DNA from: an uncultured bacterium
GTDB taxonomy: Bacteria; Spirochaetota; Leptospiria; Turneriellales; Turneriellaceae
Length of the DNA: 35,305 nucleotides
Direction: 5' to 3'
Assembly (NCBI GenBank): GCA_938038265.1
Contig: CALHRC010000086.1
Location: 1 to 35,305, forward strand
Both the position numbers and the translations under genes were made by a program. Under the pieces are notes generated by a model, which was not told the DNA's origin, ran no database searches, and was given only the letters and a program-made list of their open reading frames with translations. Of this stretch, positions 9,292-17,318 are shown piece by piece (position 1 is the stretch's first letter; every line of letters starts with the position of its first letter).

Positions 9292-9524
9292 TAGCGCATG
9301 TCCATGAATTGTTTTTCAAGAGTGCGCAAGTCGCGGATGGTTTCTGTAGGTTGTGGCACAATTTGTTGTGCTAAAGTTAATGCTTGGCTAATTAAATCAA
9401 GTAGCAGTTTTTTCTCAGCGAAGTGCTGTGCCTCGCGCAACGTATGCCGCTTCTCTTTGAAAGAAGTTGCCCGGGAGTCAATTTCTGCTAAAATCTTATT
9501 GAGTACCTCAACTTTCTCACTCAT
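9291..9524 (-). CDS. Small helical hypothetical protein (77 aa)
   Basis: A short cytoplasmic protein that I do not recognise. It has no hydrophobic segment or cysteine and is predicted by eye to be almost wholly helical, with heptad-like spacing (VEVLNKILAEIDSRATSFKEK and then LLLDLISQALTLAQQI). It is supported as a real gene by AAGAGG nine bases before the ATG, by a 12-base gap after the upstream membrane protein and by a one-base overlap with the glyoxalase gene. It could be a small adaptor for the membrane protein encoded before it; that is only context. Confidence 0.7.
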   Translation of the reverse strand: MSEKVEVLNKILAEIDSRATSFKEKRHTLREAQHFAEKKLLLDLISQALTLAQQIVPQPTETIRDLRTLEKQFMDMR

Positions 9525-9536
9525 ACATACCTCTTA

Positions 9537-11192
9537 TTAAAGACGGGTTTCCAGCCATTTTTTTTGCGCGACAGCTTTTTTCACATTTTCAAGCACATCC
9601 CAGGTAATGGCTGTATTTAGATCATTGACCATACGATCTCTGGCAGTTACGCCAAATTCATCAATAAAATAATCTATCATTGCTTCGATATTACTCCGCC
9701 CGGTAGCGCTGGTTACCACGGCAAGGAGTGAAGCGCGCATTGCTGTGGCAAGAGCGCTGGCGATACCCCGACGCAGAGGGGCCGGCACGAGAGCCGCAAA
9801 GGAAATATCTTTTTCCAGATTTTCAGCAGTTTTTTCTGCCATCTCCCTGACCAACACGTCGTAGCGGGTATCGCGCAATAGCTGTTCGGTTTTCACAAGA
9901 GTTACGGTTTTTATACTCTGTCGCTGTTTAGCTAGAGCCTCGGAAATAATTTCCGCTGAAGCACCTGATTTTACTTCATTTTGTATTTCAGAGAGAATTT
10001 GCAGGGTTACCATATCCGCCAGCTCTTCTTTAATTATATTTGCATAATATCTAATGGTTCGCGAGATGATATCATCGCCTAGTACCCTCGTGTACTGGTT
10101 CGTTTTCAAGATAAGATAAATCTTATATATGCGGATCAGACGAAAAAGACGGAATTGCACCGCAGGGATCAGACCCAATACATCATACCAGTGATAGAGA
10201 GGGTACAGAAACCAAGCGACATATTCCTTGCGCCTGACTGACAAGAACCAGCTTATCAAAAATTCACACAGGAAGAAAACCAGAAACGGCGCATCGAGGC
10301 GCAGGTAATTATTAACCGGATTGCCCTTTTCGTCAATATGGCGGTAGTAGGCCAGTGTTAGATTGCGGCGGATATTTTTGTCAAAGAAAGCGTGCTTTTC
10401 TTCTTCTGAAAGAACGTTATTGCGCCACAGCCAACTGAAAGCAACTGTAGTAGAGGCGACTTCATATAAATCCGGAGACTGTTCTTTGATAAGAACGCGG
10501 AGTTTGCGATCTTCGGCAGGAGTGCGGTATTTTGAGTAGAGATTTTTTATCCGCGTCTGTATGTCTTTAAAAAGCGAGCTCTGCCCAGAATTGGCAAACG
10601 GATTGGTTTCAACAATCCGCTGCATAATTTTATCGGCCCGAGCTAATGTCTGTAATTTGCTGCGCCGCCGACCTTCTGCGGTGCGCCACTGCAGCTTAAA
10701 GGCCAACTCATCTTTCAGGCGAAAAAAACGTGTACTCTGTTCTGTCTCAGGCAGGCCCTCGACAGCATTTCCGGCGAGAAACAAAGCACCGCTTTCGCCC
10801 GAACCCTCGGCAAGAAATTCTTCAATCGTGAAATTCTTCTCGCCATGGGGGATGGTTTGGTATAGATTGCTTACCTGCCGTGATAGAGAGAGCAGATGCT
10901 CAGCTAACCATTCCTGGTCGGCCGCCCGGTCATTTTCTGCCAGACGCTTGACTTGTTCTAAATAATTCTCAGTTAAACGGTGTGGCTCAATTCCCAGAAT
11001 ATGCGCGTCATACCAGCGAGACAAATCAATAAAATGATCTTGCCAGAAAGGTCGAAAATAAAGATATGTTAGATCAAAGAGGATCAGTCCCAGATTGGCC
11101 AGCACAGTCAGCAACATCACGAAATCCCACAAAAGACGCAGAGGGTGCCCCCGAGGAATAGTTTCAGCAGGCTTATTCATTTTATCAGTCAT
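9537..11192 (-). CDS. Membrane protein with voltage-sensor-like S1-S4 segments and no visible pore
   Basis: A 551-residue protein resembling bacterial 'ion transporter' proteins. A first hydrophobic segment lies at residues 22-46. It is followed by about 255 mostly polar residues, a very large S1-S2 loop. Three further segments come close together: 302-319 (FLVFFLCEFLISWFLSV), 326-343 (AWFLYPLYHWYDVLGLIP, with the Asp and Pro typical of S3) and 345-363. In the last, R348, R351, R354 and K357 recur every third residue, the pattern of an S4 voltage sensor. No pore helix or selectivity filter follows; instead there are about 190 residues of soluble helices. It sits between lactate dehydrogenase (gap 10 bases) and the small 77-residue gene (gap 12). 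A voltage- or pH-gated proton pathway or a sensor is possible, but transport activity is not shown. Confidence 0.7.
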   Translation of the reverse strand: MTDKMNKPAETIPRGHPLRLLWDFVMLLTVLANLGLILFDLTYLYFRPFWQDHFIDLSRWYDAHILGIEPHRLTENYLEQVKRLAENDRAADQEWLAEHLLSLSRQVSNLYQTIPHGEKNFTIEEFLAEGSGESGALFLAGNAVEGLPETEQSTRFFRLKDELAFKLQWRTAEGRRRSKLQTLARADKIMQRIVETNPFANSGQSSLFKDIQTRIKNLYSKYRTPAEDRKLRVLIKEQSPDLYEVASTTVAFSWLWRNNVLSEEEKHAFFDKNIRRNLTLAYYRHIDEKGNPVNNYLRLDAPFLVFFLCEFLISWFLSVRRKEYVAWFLYPLYHWYDVLGLIPAVQFRLFRLIRIYKIYLILKTNQYTRVLGDDIISRTIRYYANIIKEELADMVTLQILSEIQNEVKSGASAEIISEALAKQRQSIKTVTLVKTEQLLRDTRYDVLVREMAEKTAENLEKDISFAALVPAPLRRGIASALATAMRASLLAVVTSATGRSNIEAMIDYFIDEFGVTARDRMVNDLNTAITWDVLENVKKAVAQKKWLETRL

Positions 11193-11202
11193 CTTGACTT
11201 TC

Positions 11203-12117
11203 TTAAAGTTGGGCTACAAAACTACGCAATATTTCAGCGCTCTTCTCCAGTTTTTCCTGCTCGGTTGCGGCTAATTTAATACCAATGGTGTCAACAATAC
11301 CCCGCTCGCCTACCAGCCTCGGCAGGGACAATGCTGTCTGAAACAGAGGAGTTGAGGCGCTGACTGTATGAATTGCCTTCTCTTTGCGGACAATAGTTTC
11401 AGTCAGTCGCGCTAAAATAGCGCCAATACCAAAATAGGTTGCTCCTTTACCTTCAATAATGCGATAAGCAGCGCGCCGCACTTTTTCATCTATCTCACGG
11501 CGATCTCTGTCAGTAAAATCAATCCTTCTGCTGCGGCAATATTCGTCAAAAGCCATCCCTGCAATCGTCGCGCTTGACCAGGCCAGTACTTCACTGTCAC
11601 CATGTTCGCCGACAACATAAGCGTGCACATGCCGCGCATCAATAGCTGCTTTCTCTGCTAATAACGCGCGAAAACGCGCGGTATCCAAAGTGGTTCCCGA
11701 ACCGAAAATTTTGGCTTGCGGCCCACCTGCTACCTGCTCCGTAAGCGCTGTGATAATATCCACAGGATTGGTAGCGACAATTATGACAGCATCAGGGGCA
11801 TTTTTCAACACCAGAGGTACAATTTCCCGAAAAATCGCGGCGTTGCGCCCCAAAAGCTGTAAACGAGTTTCACCGGGCGCCTGGTTAACCCCGGCGGCGA
11901 GAATTACCACCGAACAGTTAGCCAAATCGGGATAGCCACCCGCGCGCACCTCTACCGCGTGCGAAACAGGTGTAGCATGCAGGATGTCATCTGCTTCCGC
12001 TATGGCTTTTTTTTCATTGCGATCGATCAATACCAATTCGCGACAGCTACCCCGCAATACCAACGCATAGGCGGCCGCCGCGCCCACATAACCCGTACCG
12101 ACAATGCCAACTTTCAT
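11203..12117 (-). CDS. ldh: L-lactate dehydrogenase
   Basis: An NAD-dependent enzyme interconverting pyruvate and L-lactate, 304 residues, slightly short of the usual 310-330. The Rossmann motif GTGYVGAAAA is at residues 7-16, with D32 in VLIDRN for NAD binding. The active-site loop reads AAGVNQAPGETR. Q79 stands where lactate dehydrogenases have Gln and malate dehydrogenases have Arg, and R85 is the mobile-loop arginine. D145 and R148 (LDTARFR) and H172 (GEHGDSE) complete the catalytic set. A strong GGAGG precedes the ATG, which overlaps the upstream gene by four bases (ATGA). It shares its operon with a glyoxalase II, whose product is D-lactate. Confidence 0.93.
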   Translation of the reverse strand: MKVGIVGTGYVGAAAAYALVLRGSCRELVLIDRNEKKAIAEADDILHATPVSHAVEVRAGGYPDLANCSVVILAAGVNQAPGETRLQLLGRNAAIFREIVPLVLKNAPDAVIIVATNPVDIITALTEQVAGGPQAKIFGSGTTLDTARFRALLAEKAAIDARHVHAYVVGEHGDSEVLAWSSATIAGMAFDEYCRSRRIDFTDRDRREIDEKVRRAAYRIIEGKGATYFGIGAILARLTETIVRKEKAIHTVSASTPLFQTALSLPRLVGERGIVDTIGIKLAATEQEKLEKSAEILRSFVAQL

Positions 12118-12743
12118 TTTGCCTCCTTTAGAAGAAATTTGCCGTTACGATATTCCAGCGTGGCTATTTCCTCCACTGTTTCATTTGGCTGCAGACCGCA
12201 GACATAACCTAACTTTATTGAGGACTCCCGCGAGTCACGCGGCATGATGATCCGCCTTAGAAATGGGCACGGTTCATTTTCATCGGGTGCATTCTTTAGT
12301 GCGTTTTCATGCCGAGCTTTGATTTTTGTTTCAAGGTAGTCATAAAGATCATCGGGTAAAATATCCGCGGTGACGTCAGTCACCGCATCACCGATAACCT
12401 GGTAACATTGCACCGGGCTCTGCTCGCAGATCGGGCCGCAGGCAGACCTAACAGAACAGACCAACATTGCCAAATCCGGGCGATAGAAAACCAGCCGCGC
12501 TTCGTGATAACCCTCTTCGCCGGCTAACTCATATCTTAGATAGCGCCCCTCTCCTGAAATATCGGTAGCCAGAAAAATTTGCTCTGGATCAAGATCAAGC
12601 TCTTTGGCAGCTTGCAAGATGTTATTGCGCTCAATACGTCGTACAGCCTGCTCCAGAGTCTGACCCCACCCTTGGGAGAGAACTTCTGAAGCACACGGCA
12701 CAAAAACCCATAGCACAAGAAAAAACTGCCGGCAATTGCTCAT
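12114..12743 (-). CDS. Secreted cysteine-containing hypothetical protein
   Basis: I do not recognise this 209-residue protein. It begins with a signal-peptide-like segment (QFFLVLWVFVPCASEVLS, residues 6-23). The mature part has a cluster of cysteines in the pattern CSVRSACGPICEQSPVQC and two more near residues 158 and 180, suggesting disulfides in the periplasm. A possible lipobox is not convincing. It heads the operon of lactate dehydrogenase, the voltage-sensor-like protein, the small protein and glyoxalase II, and overlaps lactate dehydrogenase by four bases. The start is 101 bases from the divergent sppA, and GAGG lies about 12 bases before the ATG. A later start is possible but would remove the signal peptide. 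Confidence 0.65.
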   Translation of the reverse strand: MSNCRQFFLVLWVFVPCASEVLSQGWGQTLEQAVRRIERNNILQAAKELDLDPEQIFLATDISGEGRYLRYELAGEEGYHEARLVFYRPDLAMLVCSVRSACGPICEQSPVQCYQVIGDAVTDVTADILPDDLYDYLETKIKARHENALKNAPDENEPCPFLRRIIMPRDSRESSIKLGYVCGLQPNETVEEIATLEYRNGKFLLKEAK

Positions 12744-12844
12744 AGTGCACGATTGCCTCTTGTCTCAACCAGTCAAGTTTGTTTGACTCTACTGCAGAAA
12801 TCTTCCTTGACCCGCTAATGGATGTATAAACCAGGGGCATCCCC

Positions 12845-14650
12845 ATGAAATTATTTTTGAAACTCGTTATCCAGATTCTGCTGCTGCCGGTGACTATCTG
12901 GTTGTTCCTTTACCGCAAGATTCGCGGCAGAAAAAAATTATCTTACATTAGCATTTCTATCGTAGGCACTCTTGCAGAAACTCCTCCTGATAGCAATCTG
13001 CTGCATTTTTTTCGTCCCCAGGAACCACGCTACTATGATTTATTGCTTGGCTTATATTCCTTAGAGCGTGCGCTTAAAAAGAAAAAATTTCAAAAAGAAA
13101 TAAGGTCAATTTTGGTACACATTGATTCTCCTCAAATCGGCTGGGCACGAGCTTGGGAGCTGCGTGAGCAATTGCGTAAAATTGCCGCCTCCGGAGTCGA
13201 TCTTTGGGCCTTTCTACACAGTGGAGATCGCTTGAGTTATTATATTGCTACCGGCTGCCCGGCGATTGCAACCGCACCGGCAAATTCTCTGGAACTCTGC
13301 GGATTTTCTTCCGAGCAATTATTCTTCAAAGGTGCCTTAGATCGCTTTGGTATCAGACCTAATTTTATCACTATTGGGGATTACAAAAGCACAGCGGAAG
13401 CTTATACCCGAAAAAATGCATCCCCCTTGGCTAAAAAACAACTGAAGGAGATCATCAATACCATACATAACGAACTGAACAAGGCCATCAGTGAAAGACC
13501 GGGCAACCCAGACTTAAAAGCACTCCAGCGCAAAGCGCTTTTTACCCCCGATGAAGCCTATGAAAGCGGATTGATCAATGCTATCATGTACCCTGAACAG
13601 CTGGAATTTCTTCTCTCGCTCGGTATCCCAACCAAATATGTACCCCTTAAAAACGCATTGAATGTTATTCGCTGGCGCAGCACCAAGCTACTTGATTGGA
13701 GAAAAACTAAGCGCATTGCGCTTGTCGTAGGCGAAGGTCTCATCATTGACAGCGAAGAAAGCGTTCCTAATGCCATTTCACTGTTTGATTATGAACCTGC
13801 GATCCAAAAGCTGAAAGAAGACGGCTGCGATGCCATCATCTATCGCTGGAATTCACCCGGCGGTTCGGCCTATGCCTCGGATATCCTCTGGCAGCGCATC
13901 ATGTCGGCGGCATTCGATTGCCCATTCCCTTACATGCCGGACAACGATCCGTTCATCCGTGTACCCCGGCAAGCACAACTCGTTGATGAGCCCGATACAA
14001 CACAAAAGAGCGACAACGCTGGCCAGGACAAAGAAAGTCCTAAAGTACGTGAAGTACCCGTCTATGTTTCCATGTCGGATGTAGCGGCTTCAGGAGGCTA
14101 CTATCTTTCGGCAGTATCAAAACGCGTTTTTGCCTCCCCCCTGACCATCACAGGATCGATTGGCGTTGTCAGCGGCAAATTTAATATTGCGGGATTACTG
14201 GATAAGTTCGGGATCAGCACCGATGGGGTATCGGTCGGCGAAAACGGAAATTTGTTCTCTACGCTGGGTGATTTTTCAGAGACGCAGAAAAAAATTATTC
14301 GGCATAACATAGAAAACATATACCGGATATTTCGCAGCCGAATAGCCTTAGCCCGCGACCTAACAGACGATGAGATACTTGCCTCAGCCGGCGGTAGAAT
14401 ATTTTCCGGGAAAGAAGCAATCCAACGTAAACTGGTCGATGCCACCGCGTCGCTGGCGGATATACTGGACCAGGTGCGCGCTGATCTGAAACTCAAGGAG
14501 AATGACCAAGTCAATATAATGCTGCTGCCGCACATAAAAAGTCCACTGCTTTCGAAATCCCTCTGGGCCTTGCCGTTCTTTGCCAGTTATGGCGTCTGGC
14601 GCGCTCTGGCAAAAGAGAAGGTATTTACGTTGGAGACAAGGTTGTTTTAA
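12845..14650 (+). CDS. sppA: Signal peptide peptidase SppA, long (tandem S49) form
   Basis: A membrane-bound serine protease that degrades cleaved signal peptides. At 601 residues it is the long, two-domain form. One membrane segment lies at residues 5-22. The N-terminal S49 domain carries the general base K181 in TIGDYKSTAEAYTRKNAS. The C-terminal domain has WNSPGGSAYASDILW and the nucleophile S416 in SDVAASGGYY, then ITGSIGVVSGKFN. Between RIM (about 353) and VPVYVSM (404) there is a roughly 45-residue polar insertion, where most homologues have a short turn. It is transcribed divergently from the lactate dehydrogenase operon. The ribosome-binding site is weak (GGGGC six bases before the ATG). 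Confidence 0.93.
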   Translation: MKLFLKLVIQILLLPVTIWLFLYRKIRGRKKLSYISISIVGTLAETPPDSNLLHFFRPQEPRYYDLLLGLYSLERALKKKKFQKEIRSILVHIDSPQIGWARAWELREQLRKIAASGVDLWAFLHSGDRLSYYIATGCPAIATAPANSLELCGFSSEQLFFKGALDRFGIRPNFITIGDYKSTAEAYTRKNASPLAKKQLKEIINTIHNELNKAISERPGNPDLKALQRKALFTPDEAYESGLINAIMYPEQLEFLLSLGIPTKYVPLKNALNVIRWRSTKLLDWRKTKRIALVVGEGLIIDSEESVPNAISLFDYEPAIQKLKEDGCDAIIYRWNSPGGSAYASDILWQRIMSAAFDCPFPYMPDNDPFIRVPRQAQLVDEPDTTQKSDNAGQDKESPKVREVPVYVSMSDVAASGGYYLSAVSKRVFASPLTITGSIGVVSGKFNIAGLLDKFGISTDGVSVGENGNLFSTLGDFSETQKKIIRHNIENIYRIFRSRIALARDLTDDEILASAGGRIFSGKEAIQRKLVDATASLADILDQVRADLKLKENDQVNIMLLPHIKSPLLSKSLWALPFFASYGVWRALAKEKVFTLETRLF

Positions 14651-14661
14651 TAAAATTGCTT

Positions 14662-14679
14662 GTTCAGGAATTCCTAAAT
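14662..14679. repeat. Degenerate P1 palindrome
   Basis: GTTCAGGAATTCCTAAAT keeps the left arm and core but has lost the end of the right arm. It starts 11 bases after the sppA stop codon. Confidence 0.75.
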
Positions 14680-14862
14680 ATGCTGTTTTGAGGCCGTTTT
14701 GCCAAAGTCATTGCTTAAGAGTTCAGCATAGCTTTTGATTCTCAGCAAAATTCAGAAACGTTTGGCGGCGGCGCTCACCCCCGGAACCCATGCCAGCAAT
14801 AACTTTTTCGAGAATTGCCGCTATACGCCGGGGCTTTTGTTCTTGGAATTCTAAAAACTTCT

Positions 14863-14880
14863 GATGTGGAATTCCCCACC
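14863..14880. repeat. P2 palindrome, CCCACC subtype
   Basis: GATGTGGAATTCCCCACC, identical to the P2 copies at 19419 and 19557. The arm GTGG can still pair with CCAC. Confidence 0.8.
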
Positions 14881-14939
14881 AAAAATTTTCGTGGTGGGTT
14901 ATATCCCCCTATCCTTACTTAATGTGACATAATTCTGTT

Positions 14940-14977
14940 ATTTCGCAAATTGACGAAATGTACTTTACCGATAATCT
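14940..14977 (+). promoter_or_regulatory. Possible promoter with an overlapping inverted repeat, upstream of the phosphate transporter
   Basis: TTGACG (14950-14955) and TAATCT (14972-14977), 16 bases apart, form a reasonable sigma-70 promoter 54 bases before the start codon. The inverted repeat ATTTCG (14940-14945) / CGAAAT (14954-14959) covers the -35 box and could be an operator. Neither is proven. Confidence 0.35.
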
Positions 14978-15031
14978 TACTCTTATTAGAGTGGCAGATA
15001 AACTGTTTTTTGCGACGTAAGGGGCGTAGTT

Positions 15032-17281
15032 ATGGATATTTTTCTAATCATTCTGGTGGTGATGCTGGCTCTGGGGGTAACGGATCTTATCGTCGGGGTA
15101 TCGAATGATGCTGTAAATTTTACCAATTCTGCCATAGGTTCCCGGGTAGCAACGCGCCGGACTATCATGATTGTGGCGAGTATTGGTATTTTCATTGGTG
15201 CCTTGACTGCAAGTGGTATGATGGAGGTGGCGCGTAAGGGCATTTTTAACCCGGATGGTTTTACTTTATTAGAGCTAATGCAATTATTTTTAGCCGTTAT
15301 GATTACTGACGTAATTTTGTTGGATCTCTACAATACTTTGGGTTTACCAACTTCAACTACTGTTTCGTTAGTGTTTGAAATTTTTGGTGCGGCGCTAGTA
15401 TTGGCGGTGTGGAAATCCCCATCGCCAGGCGAGGCATTTAATTTAATCAACTCTGCCGGGGCGTTAAAAATCATCAGTGGGATTGTGCTATCGGTAGTGA
15501 TTGCTTTTTTTTCGGGGATGGTGATCCAGTTTATTTTTCGCTCCTTATTTACTTTTGACATCAACCGTACCTTACGTTATTTGGGTGGTCTTTTTGGTGG
15601 CATTGCCTTTACTTCATTGCTATTTTTTATTTTTCTCAATGTATTAAAAAGTAGTTCTCTTCTCAGGCCAGAGACTTCGCAATATATTATGGAACATTTC
15701 GGAACAATCATGTTGGTCACCTTTATTGTTTTTGCGGCAATCAGCCAGGTATTGGTGTTATTGAAAATCAACATTTTAAAGTATGTTGTGCTCTCCGGTA
15801 CTGGTGCCTTAGCGATGGCCTTTGCCGGCAACGATTTAGTAAACTTTATTGGGGTTCCTTTGGCAAGCTATTCGGTGTATGAATTGATTGGGCAAAATAA
15901 AGGTAATACAGCAGTCTTGGCAACTGCTCTTAGCGGCAATGTAGATACCCCGGGGTATTTATTGTATATTGCAGCAGCCATCATGACTGTTACTCTGTGG
16001 TTCTCTAAAAAAGCGCAGACAGTTACGAAAACCGAGGTGGGTCTTGCAACCCAGGGCGAGACTTATGAAGGTTTTAGTGCTAATAATATTGCCCGTGGTT
16101 TAGTGCAAATTGGGCTGACCCTTTGGGAGTCCATTAAGTTTCTTTTGCCATCGTTTATTAAAAATTTTTTTGCCCGTCGTTATATGATGACTCCCAACCA
16201 GAAAAACCGCTTGCTATTACAAGAAGGACATGCTTTTGACTTGCTGCGCGCTTCAGTCAATATTGCAACCGCGAGTTCTCTTATTATGATTGGTACTTTA
16301 AATAAATTGCCGCTATCCACTACTTTTGTGACTTTCATGGTGGCTATGGGTACCTCTCTATCAGATAAGGCTTGGGGGCGCGACAATGCGGTATTTCGGG
16401 TAAGCGGGGTGTTAACTGTGATTGGGGGATGGTTCATGACGGCCATCATTGCTTCTCTTACTTCTGGTTTTATTGTTTCATTTATCCATCTTGTTGGTTT
16501 TTGGTCGATGTTGGTGTTGGTACCGGCAACCATCGTTTTGATTTATGTGATGGGCAAGTTTCATCGGCGACGGCAAAAAGATTATGATACTCGCTTGGAA
16601 CAGCTCTCATTTATTAAGCAAAATCCTGTTAAAGCGCTTGAAAAGAGTGTGGAGGCCATTGCTGATAGTATGGCAAAAAGCTATGAAGTACTCAATGATT
16701 TATCTCGTGATTTAACCAGTGGCAAGACCAAACACATTAACTCTACCGGTAAAAGATTACGCAAGTTGTCTTCGTTTCACAAGATTTCAATTAACCAAAT
16801 TATTCAAATTGCCAATGAGCATTTCAGTGATCGCGACTTAGTTTCTATACACTCTCTTACCAGCGCTCTCAATTATGTAAAGCATGTAATTGAATCAATC
16901 AATCGAATTCGAGAGCAAACCATTGATCGAGTAACTCTCTACCAGATACCATTGACAAAAGAAGAAGCTGAGGATATTCGGGCCATGCGGCGCTTTTCTC
17001 AAGAGATGATTGACAAAATAAAAGAAGCTATTGATAAACGCAGTGTTAAAAATGACTTTGCTCTAAAAAAAATGAATGCTTTGACTAAAATCAGGATGCA
17101 AATTCACAATAACCAGTTAAAGCGTCTGAAGCATGGCCATAGCAAAGTTAAAACAAGTGTATCCTACTTAATTATTATTGACGAGATGGTTGAGATTAAC
17201 GCAAACCTCATTGAACTTTATAACAGCCTTACGAAAGTTATTCCGTGGTTGATTACCAAGAAAAAAAATAAAAAGAAATGA
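15032..17281 (+). CDS. pit: PiT-family inorganic phosphate transporter with C-terminal PhoU-like domain
   Basis: A 749-residue inner-membrane symporter for inorganic phosphate. The two PiT signature repeats are seen: GVSNDAVNFTNSAIGSRVAT (residues 22-41) and FAGNDLVNFIGVPLASY (from 264). GLPTSTTVSLVFEIFGAAL and LPLSTTFVTFMVAMGTSLSD are the paired transmembrane motifs of the family. About ten hydrophobic segments end near residue 505. The remaining roughly 240 residues are charged and helical (SVEAIADSMAKSYEVLNDLS, HVIESINRIREQT, YLIIIDEMVEINANLIELYN) and resemble a PhoU domain. Classical PiT proteins are about 400-500 residues, so this is the fused long form. AAGGGGC lies about ten bases before the ATG. 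The gene converges with the PEP carboxykinase gene across a hairpin at 17288-17312. Confidence 0.9.
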   Translation: MDIFLIILVVMLALGVTDLIVGVSNDAVNFTNSAIGSRVATRRTIMIVASIGIFIGALTASGMMEVARKGIFNPDGFTLLELMQLFLAVMITDVILLDLYNTLGLPTSTTVSLVFEIFGAALVLAVWKSPSPGEAFNLINSAGALKIISGIVLSVVIAFFSGMVIQFIFRSLFTFDINRTLRYLGGLFGGIAFTSLLFFIFLNVLKSSSLLRPETSQYIMEHFGTIMLVTFIVFAAISQVLVLLKINILKYVVLSGTGALAMAFAGNDLVNFIGVPLASYSVYELIGQNKGNTAVLATALSGNVDTPGYLLYIAAAIMTVTLWFSKKAQTVTKTEVGLATQGETYEGFSANNIARGLVQIGLTLWESIKFLLPSFIKNFFARRYMMTPNQKNRLLLQEGHAFDLLRASVNIATASSLIMIGTLNKLPLSTTFVTFMVAMGTSLSDKAWGRDNAVFRVSGVLTVIGGWFMTAIIASLTSGFIVSFIHLVGFWSMLVLVPATIVLIYVMGKFHRRRQKDYDTRLEQLSFIKQNPVKALEKSVEAIADSMAKSYEVLNDLSRDLTSGKTKHINSTGKRLRKLSSFHKISINQIIQIANEHFSDRDLVSIHSLTSALNYVKHVIESINRIREQTIDRVTLYQIPLTKEEAEDIRAMRRFSQEMIDKIKEAIDKRSVKNDFALKKMNALTKIRMQIHNNQLKRLKHGHSKVKTSVSYLIIIDEMVEINANLIELYNSLTKVIPWLITKKKNKKK

Positions 17282-17287
17282 GACTTT

Positions 17288-17312
17288 CCGCTCTCTAACA
17301 GGCAGAGAGCGG
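17288..17312. terminator. Hairpin between convergent genes, possible bidirectional terminator
   Basis: CCGCTCTCT (17288-17296) and AGAGAGCGG (17304-17312) form a perfect 9-bp stem with a 7-base loop. It lies seven bases after the transporter stop and seven before the PEP carboxykinase stop on the other strand. The T-run after the stem is poor on both strands, so termination efficiency is uncertain. Confidence 0.5.
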
Positions 17313-17318
17313 CAACAT

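Larger units (their letters stand above)
14651..15031. other. Intergenic region between sppA and the phosphate transporter
   Basis: No gene is seen in these 381 bases. A degenerate P1 copy (14662-14679) and a P2 copy (14863-14880) stand about 180 bases apart. The stretch between them contains CCCCGG/CCGGGG and GCCAAA/TTTGGC inverted repeats. After P2 comes AATGTGACATAAT (14921-14933), which recurs in the repeats near 19335, 19473 and 19748. The right end holds the probable promoter of the transporter. Confidence 0.65.
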
